This document shows positions 6,865 through 14,421 of a stretch of DNA of 14,663 bases, one piece after another. Position numbers and translations under genes: made by a program. Where the stretch lies: NCBI GenBank assembly GCA_012798055.1, contig JAAZOA010000118.1, positions 1-14,663 of the forward strand. The letters are read 5' to 3'. Each line of letters opens with the position of its first letter. Positions within the stretch are counted from its first letter, which is position 1. The notes under the pieces are model-generated. The model had not been told where the DNA came from. It made no database searches and saw only the letters and a program-made list of their open reading frames with translations. Origin of the DNA: Syntrophomonadaceae bacterium. GTDB lineage: Bacteria > Bacillota > Syntrophomonadia > Syntrophomonadales > Syntrophomonadaceae.

Positions 6865-8163
6865 ATGGACGACCGACAAGGATTCCGGGCCCTGTATGCC
6901 AATGCAAAGGGGCAGATCCTGGATTACCCGGGGATGGGCATGCTGGGGCGCAGTGCTATGGAATGGGTGGAACCATTGCGGGAGGAGATGATTCCCCTGC
7001 CCCGCGGGGCAGTATTGGTTTCAATACCGGGACAAAGACCCGTTGCTGGTGAAGCGGGCCGGGCGGTGGTCATAAAAAATGCTCCCGGAGGAGGAGCAGC
7101 CCAGGCCGTGGGGGCATTACTGCCCCAGGGATTTACCCGGACCCTATTCCCGGCTGGCGTAAGCCCGGATCCCCACAATGTTTTACCACTCTTTGGTTAT
7201 GCGGCAGTGGGATTCAGGGACGAAAAAATATGGGTGGCGGCTGTGCAGAGCGATGAGCACCGCAAATGGCACCCGCGTTTCTACAATACGGTCCAGCTGC
7301 CAGCTTATATAAACAGGTTGCAGCGAAAATACCCGGAGAACCGCATATTGAAGCAACTTAGCCATTGTGCCCTTAATTACGGTTGTTATACGGCCCAAAA
7401 CATATTCTACCGGCGTTGGGAAGGCGGAATACCAACCATGAGGGCCTGCAACGCCGACTGCATCGGCTGTATTTCGGAGGGGCATGAAAAGATAGACTCT
7501 CCGCAACAGCGGCTCGGTTTCCAGCCATCGGTCGAAGAGATAAGCCAGGTCGGAAGCGAGCATCTGGCTAAAGCCCGGGAGGGGATCATATCTTTTGGCC
7601 AGGGTTGTGAGGGTGAACCTTCCCTGAACGCTGTGGATATAGCAGCCGCCATCAGCCGAATCCGCTGCCAGACCGACAGGGGAACCATAAATATCAACAC
7701 CAATGCCGGCTACACGGAGGGCATCATCAGACTTTGCCGGGCAGGGTTGGATGCCATGCGGGTGACCATTTTCTCATGCCGGCAAGAGAATTATCAAATC
7801 TATCACCGGCCCAAAAACTACAGATGGGATGATGTGGGCCGATCGGTCAGCTCAGCCAAGGAGGCGGGGCTTGATGTGTCACTCAATCTCCTGGTTTTTC
7901 CAGGTTTCACCGATCGAGAAGAAGAGATCGAGGCTTTGCTGGCCTGGGTCAAGCAGAAACAGGTGGACATGATACAACTGCGTAATCTGAATATCGATCC
8001 GGATCTTCTGTTTAGGCATGTACCCGACGGAGGAACGGCTATTGGCATCAGCAATTTTCTGTATGTGCTGCAGCAAGAGCTACCTGCGGTTCGCATAGGC
8101 TCTTATACCCATCCCGTAAAGACAGAAAAAGCCCGCCCATCCGAGAGGCAAATAACAAGTTAG
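6865..8163 (+). CDS. Radical SAM protein of unknown function
   Basis: This 432-residue protein contains the radical SAM iron-sulfur motif CX3CX2C as CNADCIGC (Cys195, Cys199, Cys202). A SAM-binding GEP-type motif follows in GQGCEGEPSLN (Gly250-Glu251-Pro252), with strand-like segments ININTNAGY and AMRVTIFSC. About 190 residues precede the cluster, which is unusual because the motif commonly lies near the N-terminus. This region includes VSIPGQRPVAGEAGRAVVI and a conserved-looking CALNYGC with Cys168 and Cys174. I do not recognise a domain there and assign no reaction. AGGAGG (6846-6851) is 13 bases from ATG 6865 but only 1 base from the in-frame GTG 6853, so the start is uncertain. The yhaM-like gene follows after 17 bases, suggesting cotranscription. 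No clear promoter was seen between the rho terminator and this gene. Confidence 0.85.
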   Translation: MDDRQGFRALYANAKGQILDYPGMGMLGRSAMEWVEPLREEMIPLPRGAVLVSIPGQRPVAGEAGRAVVIKNAPGGGAAQAVGALLPQGFTRTLFPAGVSPDPHNVLPLFGYAAVGFRDEKIWVAAVQSDEHRKWHPRFYNTVQLPAYINRLQRKYPENRILKQLSHCALNYGCYTAQNIFYRRWEGGIPTMRACNADCIGCISEGHEKIDSPQQRLGFQPSVEEISQVGSEHLAKAREGIISFGQGCEGEPSLNAVDIAAAISRIRCQTDRGTININTNAGYTEGIIRLCRAGLDAMRVTIFSCRQENYQIYHRPKNYRWDDVGRSVSSAKEAGLDVSLNLLVFPGFTDREEEIEALLAWVKQKQVDMIQLRNLNIDPDLLFRHVPDGGTAIGISNFLYVLQQELPAVRIGSYTHPVKTEKARPSERQITS

Positions 8164-8180
8164 CAAAGGAGCGGACCAGA

Positions 8181-9173
8181 GTGGAAAGCAGAATACCTCT
8201 ACAGGTAAAGGAACTGAAGAATTTGTCGCCGGGGCAGCAGGTATTTGGACGCTATTTGTTGCTGGACATGATCCAGCGCAAGACCAAAGACGGTAAAGCC
8301 ATGTATAACCTGAAGCTGGGTGATGCCAGCGGTGACATCGACGGGGTTGCCTGGGAAAATTGCCAGATTGCAGGTGATTTACAGGCAGGAGCTGTGATCG
8401 GCCTGCTGGGGGACATGAGCAGCTTCAACGGGAAAATGCAGGTGACCGCCAAACGCATCAAGGTTTTGGAAGATGACCCGGCGCCCTTCCTGAAAGGACC
8501 AGGTGTGGACCGGCGGAGCCTGGAAAAACATTTTGCCGAAATGACGGAGTCTGTGCAAGACATCCATTTGCGCAATCTGCTCGACCAGATGTTCACGCCT
8601 GACTTGAAAGAACGTTTTTTCAGAGCGGCTGCCGCCAAGTCAATACATCATAATTACAGCGGGGGATTGCTGGAGCATACCCTGGAAGTATGCCGCCTAT
8701 GCCTACAGGCAGCCAGCCTTTGGCCCGAGTTGAACCGCGATCTGCTGCTGGTCGGCAGCCTGCTCCACGACCTGGGCAAAGTGGAGGAATTGGAAGTCAA
8801 GGTAGTCCCCAGCTATACCACTGAAGGGAGGCTGCTGGGGCATATCGTGCTGGGGACGGAGATGGTGGCTGCTGCTATAAAAGCGCTGAGGCAGGAAGGA
8901 CAGGAATTCCCTGCGGAACTGGAATGGATGCTGAAGCACATGATTCTAAGCCATCATGGCGCGCTGGAGTTCGGCTCTCCGGTCATACCTCTATTTCCCG
9001 AAGCACTGCTCCTTAATTTCATGGACAACCTGGATGCCAAGATGCATGTGTTTTTAAACAAGATCAGCGAAAGCGGGGGAGAAAACGAGTATTTCACCAA
9101 CTACGACAATTTCTTCGCCCAGCATTTCTTTAAATATAGGTACAACCTGGCGGAAGAATCCCAGCTGGAATAA
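8181..9173 (+). CDS. yhaM: YhaM-type 3'-5' exoribonuclease (OB-fold plus HD domain)
   Basis: This 330-residue protein has the two-domain layout of B. subtilis YhaM (314 residues), a manganese-dependent 3'-5' exonuclease. An N-terminal OB-fold spans roughly residues 8-100 (LSPGQQVFGRYLLLDMIQRK, then LKLGDASGDIDGVAWEN). A C-terminal HD domain at about 150-280 carries HHNYSGGLLEHTLEV, LLHDLGKV (His196, Asp197), GHIVLGTEM and the metal-site pattern MILSHHGALEFGSP. AAAGGAG at 8165-8171 lies 9 bases before GTG 8181. It probably shares a transcript with the radical SAM gene. No terminator follows, but the next gene has its own promoter. Other OB-HD proteins exist, so the substrate is inferred from the family. 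Confidence 0.9.
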   Translation: MESRIPLQVKELKNLSPGQQVFGRYLLLDMIQRKTKDGKAMYNLKLGDASGDIDGVAWENCQIAGDLQAGAVIGLLGDMSSFNGKMQVTAKRIKVLEDDPAPFLKGPGVDRRSLEKHFAEMTESVQDIHLRNLLDQMFTPDLKERFFRAAAAKSIHHNYSGGLLEHTLEVCRLCLQAASLWPELNRDLLLVGSLLHDLGKVEELEVKVVPSYTTEGRLLGHIVLGTEMVAAAIKALRQEGQEFPAELEWMLKHMILSHHGALEFGSPVIPLFPEALLLNFMDNLDAKMHVFLNKISESGGENEYFTNYDNFFAQHFFKYRYNLAEESQLE

Positions 9174-9209
9174 ATGATACGGACCGAATTTTTTGCTTGC
9201 CGCCAGTTC

Positions 9210-9238
9210 TTGTGTTTTACTGTTTTTATTGATATAAT
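9210..9238 (+). promoter_or_regulatory. SigA-type promoter for rpmE with extended -10
   Basis: A perfect -10 TATAAT at 9233-9238 is preceded by TG one base upstream (TGA, 9230-9232), making an extended -10. A partial -35, TTGTGT, lies at 9210-9215 with the ideal 17-base spacer. Transcription would start near 9245, giving an AT-rich leader of about 70 bases before rpmE. It is the only strong promoter I could recognise in the window. Confidence 0.75.
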
Positions 9239-9315
9239 ATCTTTCGCAGTTTGCATTTAGAATTATTATAAATTGCTGGATAACTGCCAAGGTCGACCGA
9301 AACGAGGTGAAAGTG

Positions 9316-9519
9316 ATGAAGGAAAAGATCCATCCCAAATATTTTAAAACTACCGCCAGATGTGCCTGTGGCAACGAGGTTGAAGTCGGGTCCACCAAGG
9401 AAAACATAAAAGTCGAGATTTGTTCGAAATGTCACCCCTTCTATACCGGCGATAAGCTCAGGATCGTAGACACCGCGGGCAGGGTTGAAAAGTTCAAGAA
9501 GAAATACGGCTTGAATTAG
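9316..9519 (+). CDS. rpmE: Ribosomal protein L31, zinc-binding form
   Basis: This 67-residue protein is bacterial L31 (bL31) of the large ribosomal subunit, which contacts the small subunit across the inter-subunit bridge. It matches B. subtilis RpmE closely: KEKIHPKYFKTT, CACGNEVEVGST, VEICSKCHPFYTGDK and FKKKYGLN at the end. The zinc-type cysteines are all present (Cys16, Cys18, Cys36, Cys39), so this is the C+ form rather than the zinc-free paralogue. ATG 9316 follows GAGGTGA (9304-9310) by 5 bases and gives the family N-terminus; the in-frame GTG 9307 sits inside the Shine-Dalgarno. The gene has its own promoter and terminator and is probably monocistronic. No Zur-like operator was recognised. 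Confidence 0.97.
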   Translation: MKEKIHPKYFKTTARCACGNEVEVGSTKENIKVEICSKCHPFYTGDKLRIVDTAGRVEKFKKKYGLN

Positions 9520-9540
9520 TTGGACTATATGGTTGATCAG

Positions 9541-9567
9541 GCAGGACATTCGTTCCTGCTTTTTTTC
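9541..9567 (+). terminator. Rho-independent terminator after rpmE
   Basis: GCAGGA at 9541-9546 pairs with TCCTGC at 9554-9559 around the 7-base loop CATTCGT. Eight T residues follow. It lies 21 bases after the rpmE stop. Confidence 0.88.
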
Positions 9568-9602
9568 TCTCCAATGCTGTTTTTGGACCAAGGTGAATGT
9601 AT

Positions 9603-10487
9603 ATGCTAAAAAAACCCAGTTATGGCGGCATGGCAGTAATCGAAGGGGTCATGATGAAAGGCCCCCGGGTAACATCCCTGGCAGTGCGCAGGCCGGATGG
9701 TAGTATTGTGGTGGAAAAAGAGCCCAACAGCGACCTGGGCAAACGTTTCCCCTTCCTAAAATGGCCCTTGCTGCGGGGCAGTTATGTATTGATCGAATCT
9801 ATGGCGGTGGGCATAAGGATGCTCAACCGTTCGGCCAATCTTTCCCTGGATGAAGAAGAAGAGGAACTCAGTTCAGGAGAGATTCTGGTCACGGGGCTGA
9901 TAGCCCTGCTTGTGGCAGTAGTTCTTTTCCTGGCCTTGCCGACCGCAATCGTGCATTTTACCAGGCAGTTCATGGGGGGGGTACTGGGGCAAAACCTGGT
10001 CGAAGGGCTGATCCGTATAGTATTCTTCCTGGTTTATGTCTATGCGATCTCCAAGATGCAGGAGATCCAGCGGGTGTTCATGTATCACGGAGCCGAACAC
10101 AAGTCGATCCTGACCCTGGAAGCCGGGGAGGAACTGACAGTAGACGAAGCCCGCAAGCACAGCACTCTGCACCCGCGGTGCGGCACCAGCTTTTTATTGG
10201 TAGTCATGGTGATCTCCATCCTGGTGTTTGCTTTACTGGGCGAGGGTTCCCTCTTTTACCGCATCTGGTCCCGCCTGGCGGTTTTCCCTGTCGTAGCAGG
10301 CCTTGGTTATGAATTTATCAGATTTTCAGGGCAATACCACCGGCATCCCTGGGCCCGCATTCTCATCATTCCGGGCCTCTGGCTGCAAAAACTGACCACC
10401 CGGGAACCGGATGATGAGCAACTGGAGGTGGCCCTGGCTGCCCTGCGGGAAGTACTGGCGGAAGAGCCGGCAGTAGCTGCGGCTTGA
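9603..10487 (+). CDS. DUF1385 (YqhQ-like) membrane protein
   Basis: This 294-residue protein matches the DUF1385/YqhQ family, whose function is not established as far as I know. Family signatures are YGGMAVIEGVMMKGP near the N-terminus, YHGAEHKSI (His162, Glu165, His166) and HPRCGTSFLLVV (His190, Cys193). These histidine, glutamate and cysteine residues could bind metal, which is inference. Hydrophobic segments lie at about residues 93-120, 131-152, 195-213 and 223-240, so it is an integral membrane protein. A very acidic run, DEEEEEL, precedes the first. ATG 9603 lies 6 bases after AAGGTGA; ATG 9597 abuts that site. The gene sits where thymidine kinase lies in B. subtilis, between rpmE and prfA. 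It must depend on readthrough of the rpmE terminator or an unrecognised promoter. Confidence 0.88.
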   Translation: MLKKPSYGGMAVIEGVMMKGPRVTSLAVRRPDGSIVVEKEPNSDLGKRFPFLKWPLLRGSYVLIESMAVGIRMLNRSANLSLDEEEEELSSGEILVTGLIALLVAVVLFLALPTAIVHFTRQFMGGVLGQNLVEGLIRIVFFLVYVYAISKMQEIQRVFMYHGAEHKSILTLEAGEELTVDEARKHSTLHPRCGTSFLLVVMVISILVFALLGEGSLFYRIWSRLAVFPVVAGLGYEFIRFSGQYHRHPWARILIIPGLWLQKLTTREPDDEQLEVALAALREVLAEEPAVAAA

Positions 10488-10494
10488 CCAGGGC

Positions 10495-10533
10495 AACCGG
10501 GGCTGAGATGCATAATGACAACCCCTTGAGGTT
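10495..10533 (+). promoter_or_regulatory. Possible hairpin abutting the prfA ribosome-binding site
   Basis: AACCGGGG at 10495-10502 can pair with CCCC (10522-10525) and, past a 4-base bulge, with GGTT (10530-10533). The structure ends immediately before the prfA Shine-Dalgarno AAGGAGG at 10534-10540. It could influence initiation, but the stem is short and bulged and no T-run follows. Confidence 0.3.
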
Positions 10534-10551
10534 AAGGAGGAGCATATTTAA

Positions 10552-11619
10552 ATGCTGCAAAAGTTAGAAAGTCTGGATAATAAATATAATGAACTGAATG
10601 ATCTCTTGAGCGATCCCGCCATAATTGCCGACCAGAGCAGATATCAGAAATATGCCAAGGCACATTCTGAGCTCAGCGCTGTGGTGGGCGTTTACAGGGA
10701 GCTTAAGGCCGCTCTGCAAGGCATCGAAGATGCCAGGTCCATGCTGAAAGAAGACCCGGACGAAGAGTTCAAAGCCATGCTGATGGCAGAAATCGAAGAA
10801 CTGGAAGCCAAGCAGGAACAGCTGGAGCAGCGCCTCAAGATATTATTGCTGCCCACAGATCCCAACGACGAAAAAAGCGTTATCATGGAGATAAGGGCGG
10901 GTACCGGCGGCGAAGAGGCGGCCCTGTTTGCGGCTGATCTGTTCCGCATGTATTCGCGCTACGCTGAGCAGCAAGGATGGAAGATAGACATCATGGATTC
11001 CCATTTCACCGAATTGGGGGGCATCAAGGAACTGATCTTTGTGGTGGACGGGCAGGGAGCATACAGCAAGCTCAAATATGAGTCGGGAGTGCATCGGGTA
11101 CAGCGTATTCCTTCTACCGAATCAGGTGGCAGAATCCATACCTCGGCAGCCACTGTGGCGGTGCTGCCCGAGGCGGAGGAAGTAGAGGTAGACATCAACG
11201 AAAATGACCTGAAAATAGATGTTTATTGTGCCAGCGGGCCGGGAGGCCAGTGCGTCAACACCACCCAATCAGCAGTGAGGATAACCCACCTGCCCACCGG
11301 GCTGGTGGTAACCTGCCAGGACGAGAAATCCCAGCACAAGAACAAGGCCCAGGCCTTGAGGGTCATGCGTTCACGGCTAAAGGAACTCATGGAAGAGGAA
11401 AAAAACCAGGAGACTGCCGGTGCCCGGAAAAGCCAGGTCGGGACCGGTGACCGCAGCGAACGCATAAGGACCTATAATTTCCCGCAGGGCAGGGTCAGTG
11501 ACCATCGCATAAATTTGACCCTGCATAAACTTGATCAGATTCTGGAAGGGCAACTGGGCGAGATCATCGATGCGCTGATGGCCAATGACCAGGCGGAGCG
11601 ATTAAAACAGGTGAACTAA
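10552..11619 (+). CDS. prfA: Peptide chain release factor 1
   Basis: This 355-residue protein is RF1, which reads UAA and UAG stop codons and triggers peptide release (B. subtilis RF1 is 356 residues). The RF1 codon-recognition PxT motif is Pro187-Ser188-Thr189 within HRVQRIPSTESGGRIHTSA. The catalytic GGQ is Gly231-Gly232-Gln233 in SGPGGQCVNTTQSAVRI. The residue after GGQ is Cys, where His or Ser is more usual. An N-terminal helical region (about residues 1-100) and KSQVGTGDRSERIRTYNFPQ near the C-terminus complete the family pattern. AAGGAGG (10534-10540) lies 11 bases before ATG 10552. prmC, whose product methylates the GGQ glutamine, starts 2 bases after the stop. Confidence 0.97.
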   Translation: MLQKLESLDNKYNELNDLLSDPAIIADQSRYQKYAKAHSELSAVVGVYRELKAALQGIEDARSMLKEDPDEEFKAMLMAEIEELEAKQEQLEQRLKILLLPTDPNDEKSVIMEIRAGTGGEEAALFAADLFRMYSRYAEQQGWKIDIMDSHFTELGGIKELIFVVDGQGAYSKLKYESGVHRVQRIPSTESGGRIHTSAATVAVLPEAEEVEVDINENDLKIDVYCASGPGGQCVNTTQSAVRITHLPTGLVVTCQDEKSQHKNKAQALRVMRSRLKELMEEEKNQETAGARKSQVGTGDRSERIRTYNFPQGRVSDHRINLTLHKLDQILEGQLGEIIDALMANDQAERLKQVN

Positions 11620-11621
11620 AG

Positions 11622-12476
11622 GTGCAGAAGAACTGGCGAATTAAAGATCTATTATTATGGACGACCCGGTATTTAGATGACCGGGGCATGCAGGAAGCTC
11701 GCCTGGAGGCTGAGATATTGCTGGCCCACGCGTTAGACAAGGACCGGGTTTATCTTTATGCTAATTACGAGAAACCAATCAACCAGGATGAAAGGGATGT
11801 CTATCGCAGCTATCTCAAGAGGAGAATTGCGGGCGAACCAGCCGCCTATATAGTAGGCAGGCAGGAGTTTATGTCCCTGGTATTCATGGTAAGCCCGGAT
11901 GTATTGATACCCAGGCCTGACACAGAAGTGCTGGTAGAGACTATCTTGCGCCTGGCGGCCCAGGACGAAATCCAGCGGATCTGCGATGTAGGTACCGGTT
12001 CCGGTGCCATAGCCATTAGCCTGGCTGCCTACCTGCAGTCGGCCGAGGTCTTTGCCGTCGATATTTCAGCCCCAGCCTTGGCCATCGCCAGACAAAATGC
12101 TGACCGCCACCAGGTCCAGGTCGATTTCAGGCTGGGGGATCTATTGGAGCCCATGCGGGGGGAGGCCCCCCTGGATGTGATCGTCGCCAACCTCCCCTAC
12201 GTGACCTCGCGGCAAATCCAGGAACTGGATCCCGGGGTCAAGGATTATGAACCCCGGCTGGCTTTATTGGCTTCCGGGGACGGGCTGGATTTATACCGCC
12301 GCATGATCCCCCAAGCCTTGCAATGCCTCCGACCAGGGGGATATCTGCTGATCGAAATAGATCCCCGCCAGAGCCGAGCTTCACAGCAGATGCTCAATGA
12401 GTTTACCAATGTCAGGATATTCCCGGACGGGGCAGGAAGGGATCGGCTGGTGTTAGGGAGGAGAAGTCACAGATGA
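11622..12476 (+). CDS. prmC: Release factor glutamine methyltransferase
   Basis: This 284-residue enzyme (PrmC/HemK) methylates the GGQ glutamine of release factors using S-adenosylmethionine, raising termination efficiency. An N-terminal helical substrate-binding domain spans about residues 1-85 and includes RIAGEPAAYIVGRQEF. The Rossmann methyltransferase domain follows, with DVGTGSGAIAISLA (SAM loop, Asp122 to Gly128) and a catalytic motif NLPY at Asn190-Tyr193. Most homologues have NPPY, so the first proline is replaced by leucine, while the Asn, second Pro and Tyr are kept. GTG 11622 follows AGGTGA (11609-11614) by 7 bases. The stop overlaps the sua5 start by 4 bases (ATGA), indicating translational coupling. 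Confidence 0.95.
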   Translation: MQKNWRIKDLLLWTTRYLDDRGMQEARLEAEILLAHALDKDRVYLYANYEKPINQDERDVYRSYLKRRIAGEPAAYIVGRQEFMSLVFMVSPDVLIPRPDTEVLVETILRLAAQDEIQRICDVGTGSGAIAISLAAYLQSAEVFAVDISAPALAIARQNADRHQVQVDFRLGDLLEPMRGEAPLDVIVANLPYVTSRQIQELDPGVKDYEPRLALLASGDGLDLYRRMIPQALQCLRPGGYLLIEIDPRQSRASQQMLNEFTNVRIFPDGAGRDRLVLGRRSHR

Positions 12477-13453
12477 AAACAAGCTACTTGCAGGTGGATG
12501 CCTCGAATCCTGAACCGGAGAAGATTGCAGCTGCGGTCCGGATAATAAAAGCGGGTGAGCTGGTGGCTTTCCCTACCGAAACTGTTTACGGTCTGGGTGC
12601 GGATGCTTTTCAGCCTGAAGCGGTAGCGAAGATATTCCGGGCGAAAGGAAGACCGGCCGAACATCCTTTGCTTGTGCACATCAGCCGGCCCCGGCAGATT
12701 GAATGTTTGGCCAAGGAGATCCCGGCTGGTGCAGAAAAATTGATGCAGCAATTCTGGCCGGGGCCATTATCCCTGATACTCCCGGCTGTGGATCAGGTGC
12801 CTGCCATTGTCAGAGGCGGGCGGGGCGGGGTAGGGCTGCGCATGCCGGATCATCCAGTAGCACTGGCATTGATCGACGGGGCAGGACCGCTGGCAGCTCC
12901 CAGTGCCAATCTATATGGCCGACCCAGTCCTACCTGTGCCCAGCATGTGCGTCAGGATTTAGACGGGCGGATCGCTTTGGTATTGGACGCTGGCGCAACC
13001 GGATCCGGATTGGAGTCTACCCTGGTAGATTTTTCCGTTATGCCAGCCAGGGTGCTGCGTTGGGGTGGGGTCCGTCCCGAGGAACTGGAGGCATGCCTGG
13101 GAGAAATACTCAGCGGGCCTGCATTTGATGCCGAAAAGTCCTATCGGACCCGGGTTAAAGTGGTTTTGAGTGCGGACCAGGAGGACTTCAGGAACCAGCA
13201 GAATGAGCTGATCCGTTCCGGTCAACCCTGGGGAAGGGTAGACCTGGAATCCACCGGGATGCCAACTGAACCCTGCCTGGGCAGGTCATTTAAGTTGAAA
13301 TTGAGCCGGCGCGGAGATAATCTCTATGCAATTCTAAGGGAAGCTGAAGGAAAAAACCTGGAGACCCTGTTGTTTGCCCCCCTGGATGTGCGAACGGTCG
13401 GCCAGGCCCTGATAGACAGGCTGCACCGAGCCGCGCCACAGAAGCGGGTTTAA
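12473..13453 (+). CDS. sua5: L-threonylcarbamoyladenylate synthase (Sua5, two-domain)
   Basis: This 326-residue protein makes threonylcarbamoyl-AMP from threonine, bicarbonate and ATP, the first step toward the t6A37 modification of ANN-reading tRNAs. The N-terminal YrdC domain (about residues 1-200) shows AGELVAFPTETVYGLGADAF, KGRPAEHPLLVHI, APSANLYGRPSPT and LDAGATGSGLESTLVD. The remaining 125 residues form the C-terminal Sua5 domain, so this is the long Sua5 type like B. subtilis YwlC (346), not short TsaC. AGGGAGGAG (12455-12463) lies 9 bases before ATG 12473, which overlaps the prmC stop. The ywlE-like gene begins 33 bases after its stop. Confidence 0.95.
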   Translation: MKTSYLQVDASNPEPEKIAAAVRIIKAGELVAFPTETVYGLGADAFQPEAVAKIFRAKGRPAEHPLLVHISRPRQIECLAKEIPAGAEKLMQQFWPGPLSLILPAVDQVPAIVRGGRGGVGLRMPDHPVALALIDGAGPLAAPSANLYGRPSPTCAQHVRQDLDGRIALVLDAGATGSGLESTLVDFSVMPARVLRWGGVRPEELEACLGEILSGPAFDAEKSYRTRVKVVLSADQEDFRNQQNELIRSGQPWGRVDLESTGMPTEPCLGRSFKLKLSRRGDNLYAILREAEGKNLETLLFAPLDVRTVGQALIDRLHRAAPQKRV

Positions 13454-13486
13454 ATATTTGCCCATTTGCAGATGGAGGAGATCGTG

Positions 13487-13954
13487 ATGAAGATATTGTT
13501 TGTTTGCACGGGCAACACCTGCCGCAGTCCCATGGCAAGCGCCCTATTTTCGCGTCAACTGCAGTCCGGGGGAATAAAACTGGCTTCTAAAAATATTGAA
13601 GTCAGTACGGCGGGCTTGTTTGCCCAGGAGGGGGGGCAGGCTTCGCCCCTGGCCAAGCAGGTTATGCAGGAAATAGGACTGGATATCAGCCCCCACCGTA
13701 CCACGCCCCTGCAGACCGCTCTCCTGACGGAGGCGGACCTGATCCTGACCATGACTGAGACGCAGAAGGATTTGCTGCAGCGAATGAGGGGGGACCTAAA
13801 TCTGCCGGTTTACACCCTGGCAGAGTACGCTGGCGATGCGGCGCTGGAGGTGCCGGATCCCTATGGACAGGATATAAACGCGTACCGGCATACTTTAGCG
13901 CAGCTGGATTATCTGGTGGACAGGCTCCTGCGGAAAATAATAGAATCAGATTGA
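13487..13954 (+). CDS. ywlE: Low-molecular-weight phosphatase, probable protein-arginine phosphatase (YwlE-like)
   Basis: This 155-residue protein belongs to the low-molecular-weight protein tyrosine phosphatase family. The P-loop CTGNTCRS gives nucleophile Cys7, Arg13 and Ser14, and the general-acid loop is VPDPYG with Asp124. Residue 11 is Thr, as in B. subtilis YwlE, where this threonine is known to favour phosphoarginine over phosphotyrosine (most tyrosine phosphatases carry Ile or Leu). Together with the sua5-ywlE-rpiB order, this points to a protein-arginine phosphatase. Its partner arginine kinase McsB is not in the window. ATG 13487 lies 6 bases after GGAGGAG (13474-13480); GTG 13484 and a TTG at 13466 are less likely. 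The stop overlaps the rpiB Shine-Dalgarno. Confidence 0.92.
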   Translation: MKILFVCTGNTCRSPMASALFSRQLQSGGIKLASKNIEVSTAGLFAQEGGQASPLAKQVMQEIGLDISPHRTTPLQTALLTEADLILTMTETQKDLLQRMRGDLNLPVYTLAEYAGDAALEVPDPYGQDINAYRHTLAQLDYLVDRLLRKIIESD

Positions 13955-13964
13955 GGTGGATAGG

Positions 13965-14417
13965 ATGCAAGTCATTATTGGCAGTGATCACGCCGGGGTA
14001 CTCCTGAAAAAACAGCTGGTAGCATTTCTCTATGCGGAAGGGCATGAAGTACTGGATTGCGGCACTTTTAATGATGATCCGGTGGATTATCCGGATGTAG
14101 CTGAAAAAGTGGCCTTGGAAGTCAAGAGCAGAAGTATTCCGGGTATACTGGTATGCGGGACCGGCATCGGGGTTTCCATTGCGGCCAATAAGATCCCGGG
14201 GATTCGTGCTGCCCTGTGCCACGATCTCTTTACTGCCCAGTTAGCCAGGCAGCATAATGACGCTAATATTGTAGCGATAGGTTCGCGCATAACTGGTCCC
14301 GGGCTGGCGGAAGCCATAGTCAAAACTTTTCTGGATACTGATTTCCTGGCAGGAAGACATCAACGGCGAGTCGAAAAGATAATGGCACTGGAAAATAAAT
14401 TTAGAGAGAGGGTTTAG
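13965..14417 (+). CDS. rpiB: Ribose-5-phosphate isomerase B
   Basis: This 150-residue enzyme interconverts ribose 5-phosphate and ribulose 5-phosphate in the non-oxidative pentose phosphate pathway. Motifs are VIIGSDHAG (Asp8, His9) at the N-terminus, LVCGTGIGVSIAANK with catalytic Cys64, and LARQHNDANIVAIG with His97, corresponding to E. coli RpiB Cys66 and His99. The length is typical (about 149). ATG 13965 follows GAGGTG (13953-13958) by 6 bases. It functionally complements the transaldolase at 3751, and the order ywlE-rpiB-glyA is that of B. subtilis apart from ywlG. Related LacA/LacB sugar isomerases are less likely given the complete RpiB motifs and context. Confidence 0.95.
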   Translation: MQVIIGSDHAGVLLKKQLVAFLYAEGHEVLDCGTFNDDPVDYPDVAEKVALEVKSRSIPGILVCGTGIGVSIAANKIPGIRAALCHDLFTAQLARQHNDANIVAIGSRITGPGLAEAIVKTFLDTDFLAGRHQRRVEKIMALENKFRERV

Positions 14418-14421
14418 AAGC

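Noticed and set aside
10495..10540. GGGGCTGAGATG ... ACCCCTTGA before prfA recalls conserved parts of the TPP riboswitch
   Set aside because: The pyrophosphate-sensing arm (CTGGxTAATxCCAG) and the closing segments are missing, the element is far too short, and no thiamin gene follows. The similarity is judged to be chance.
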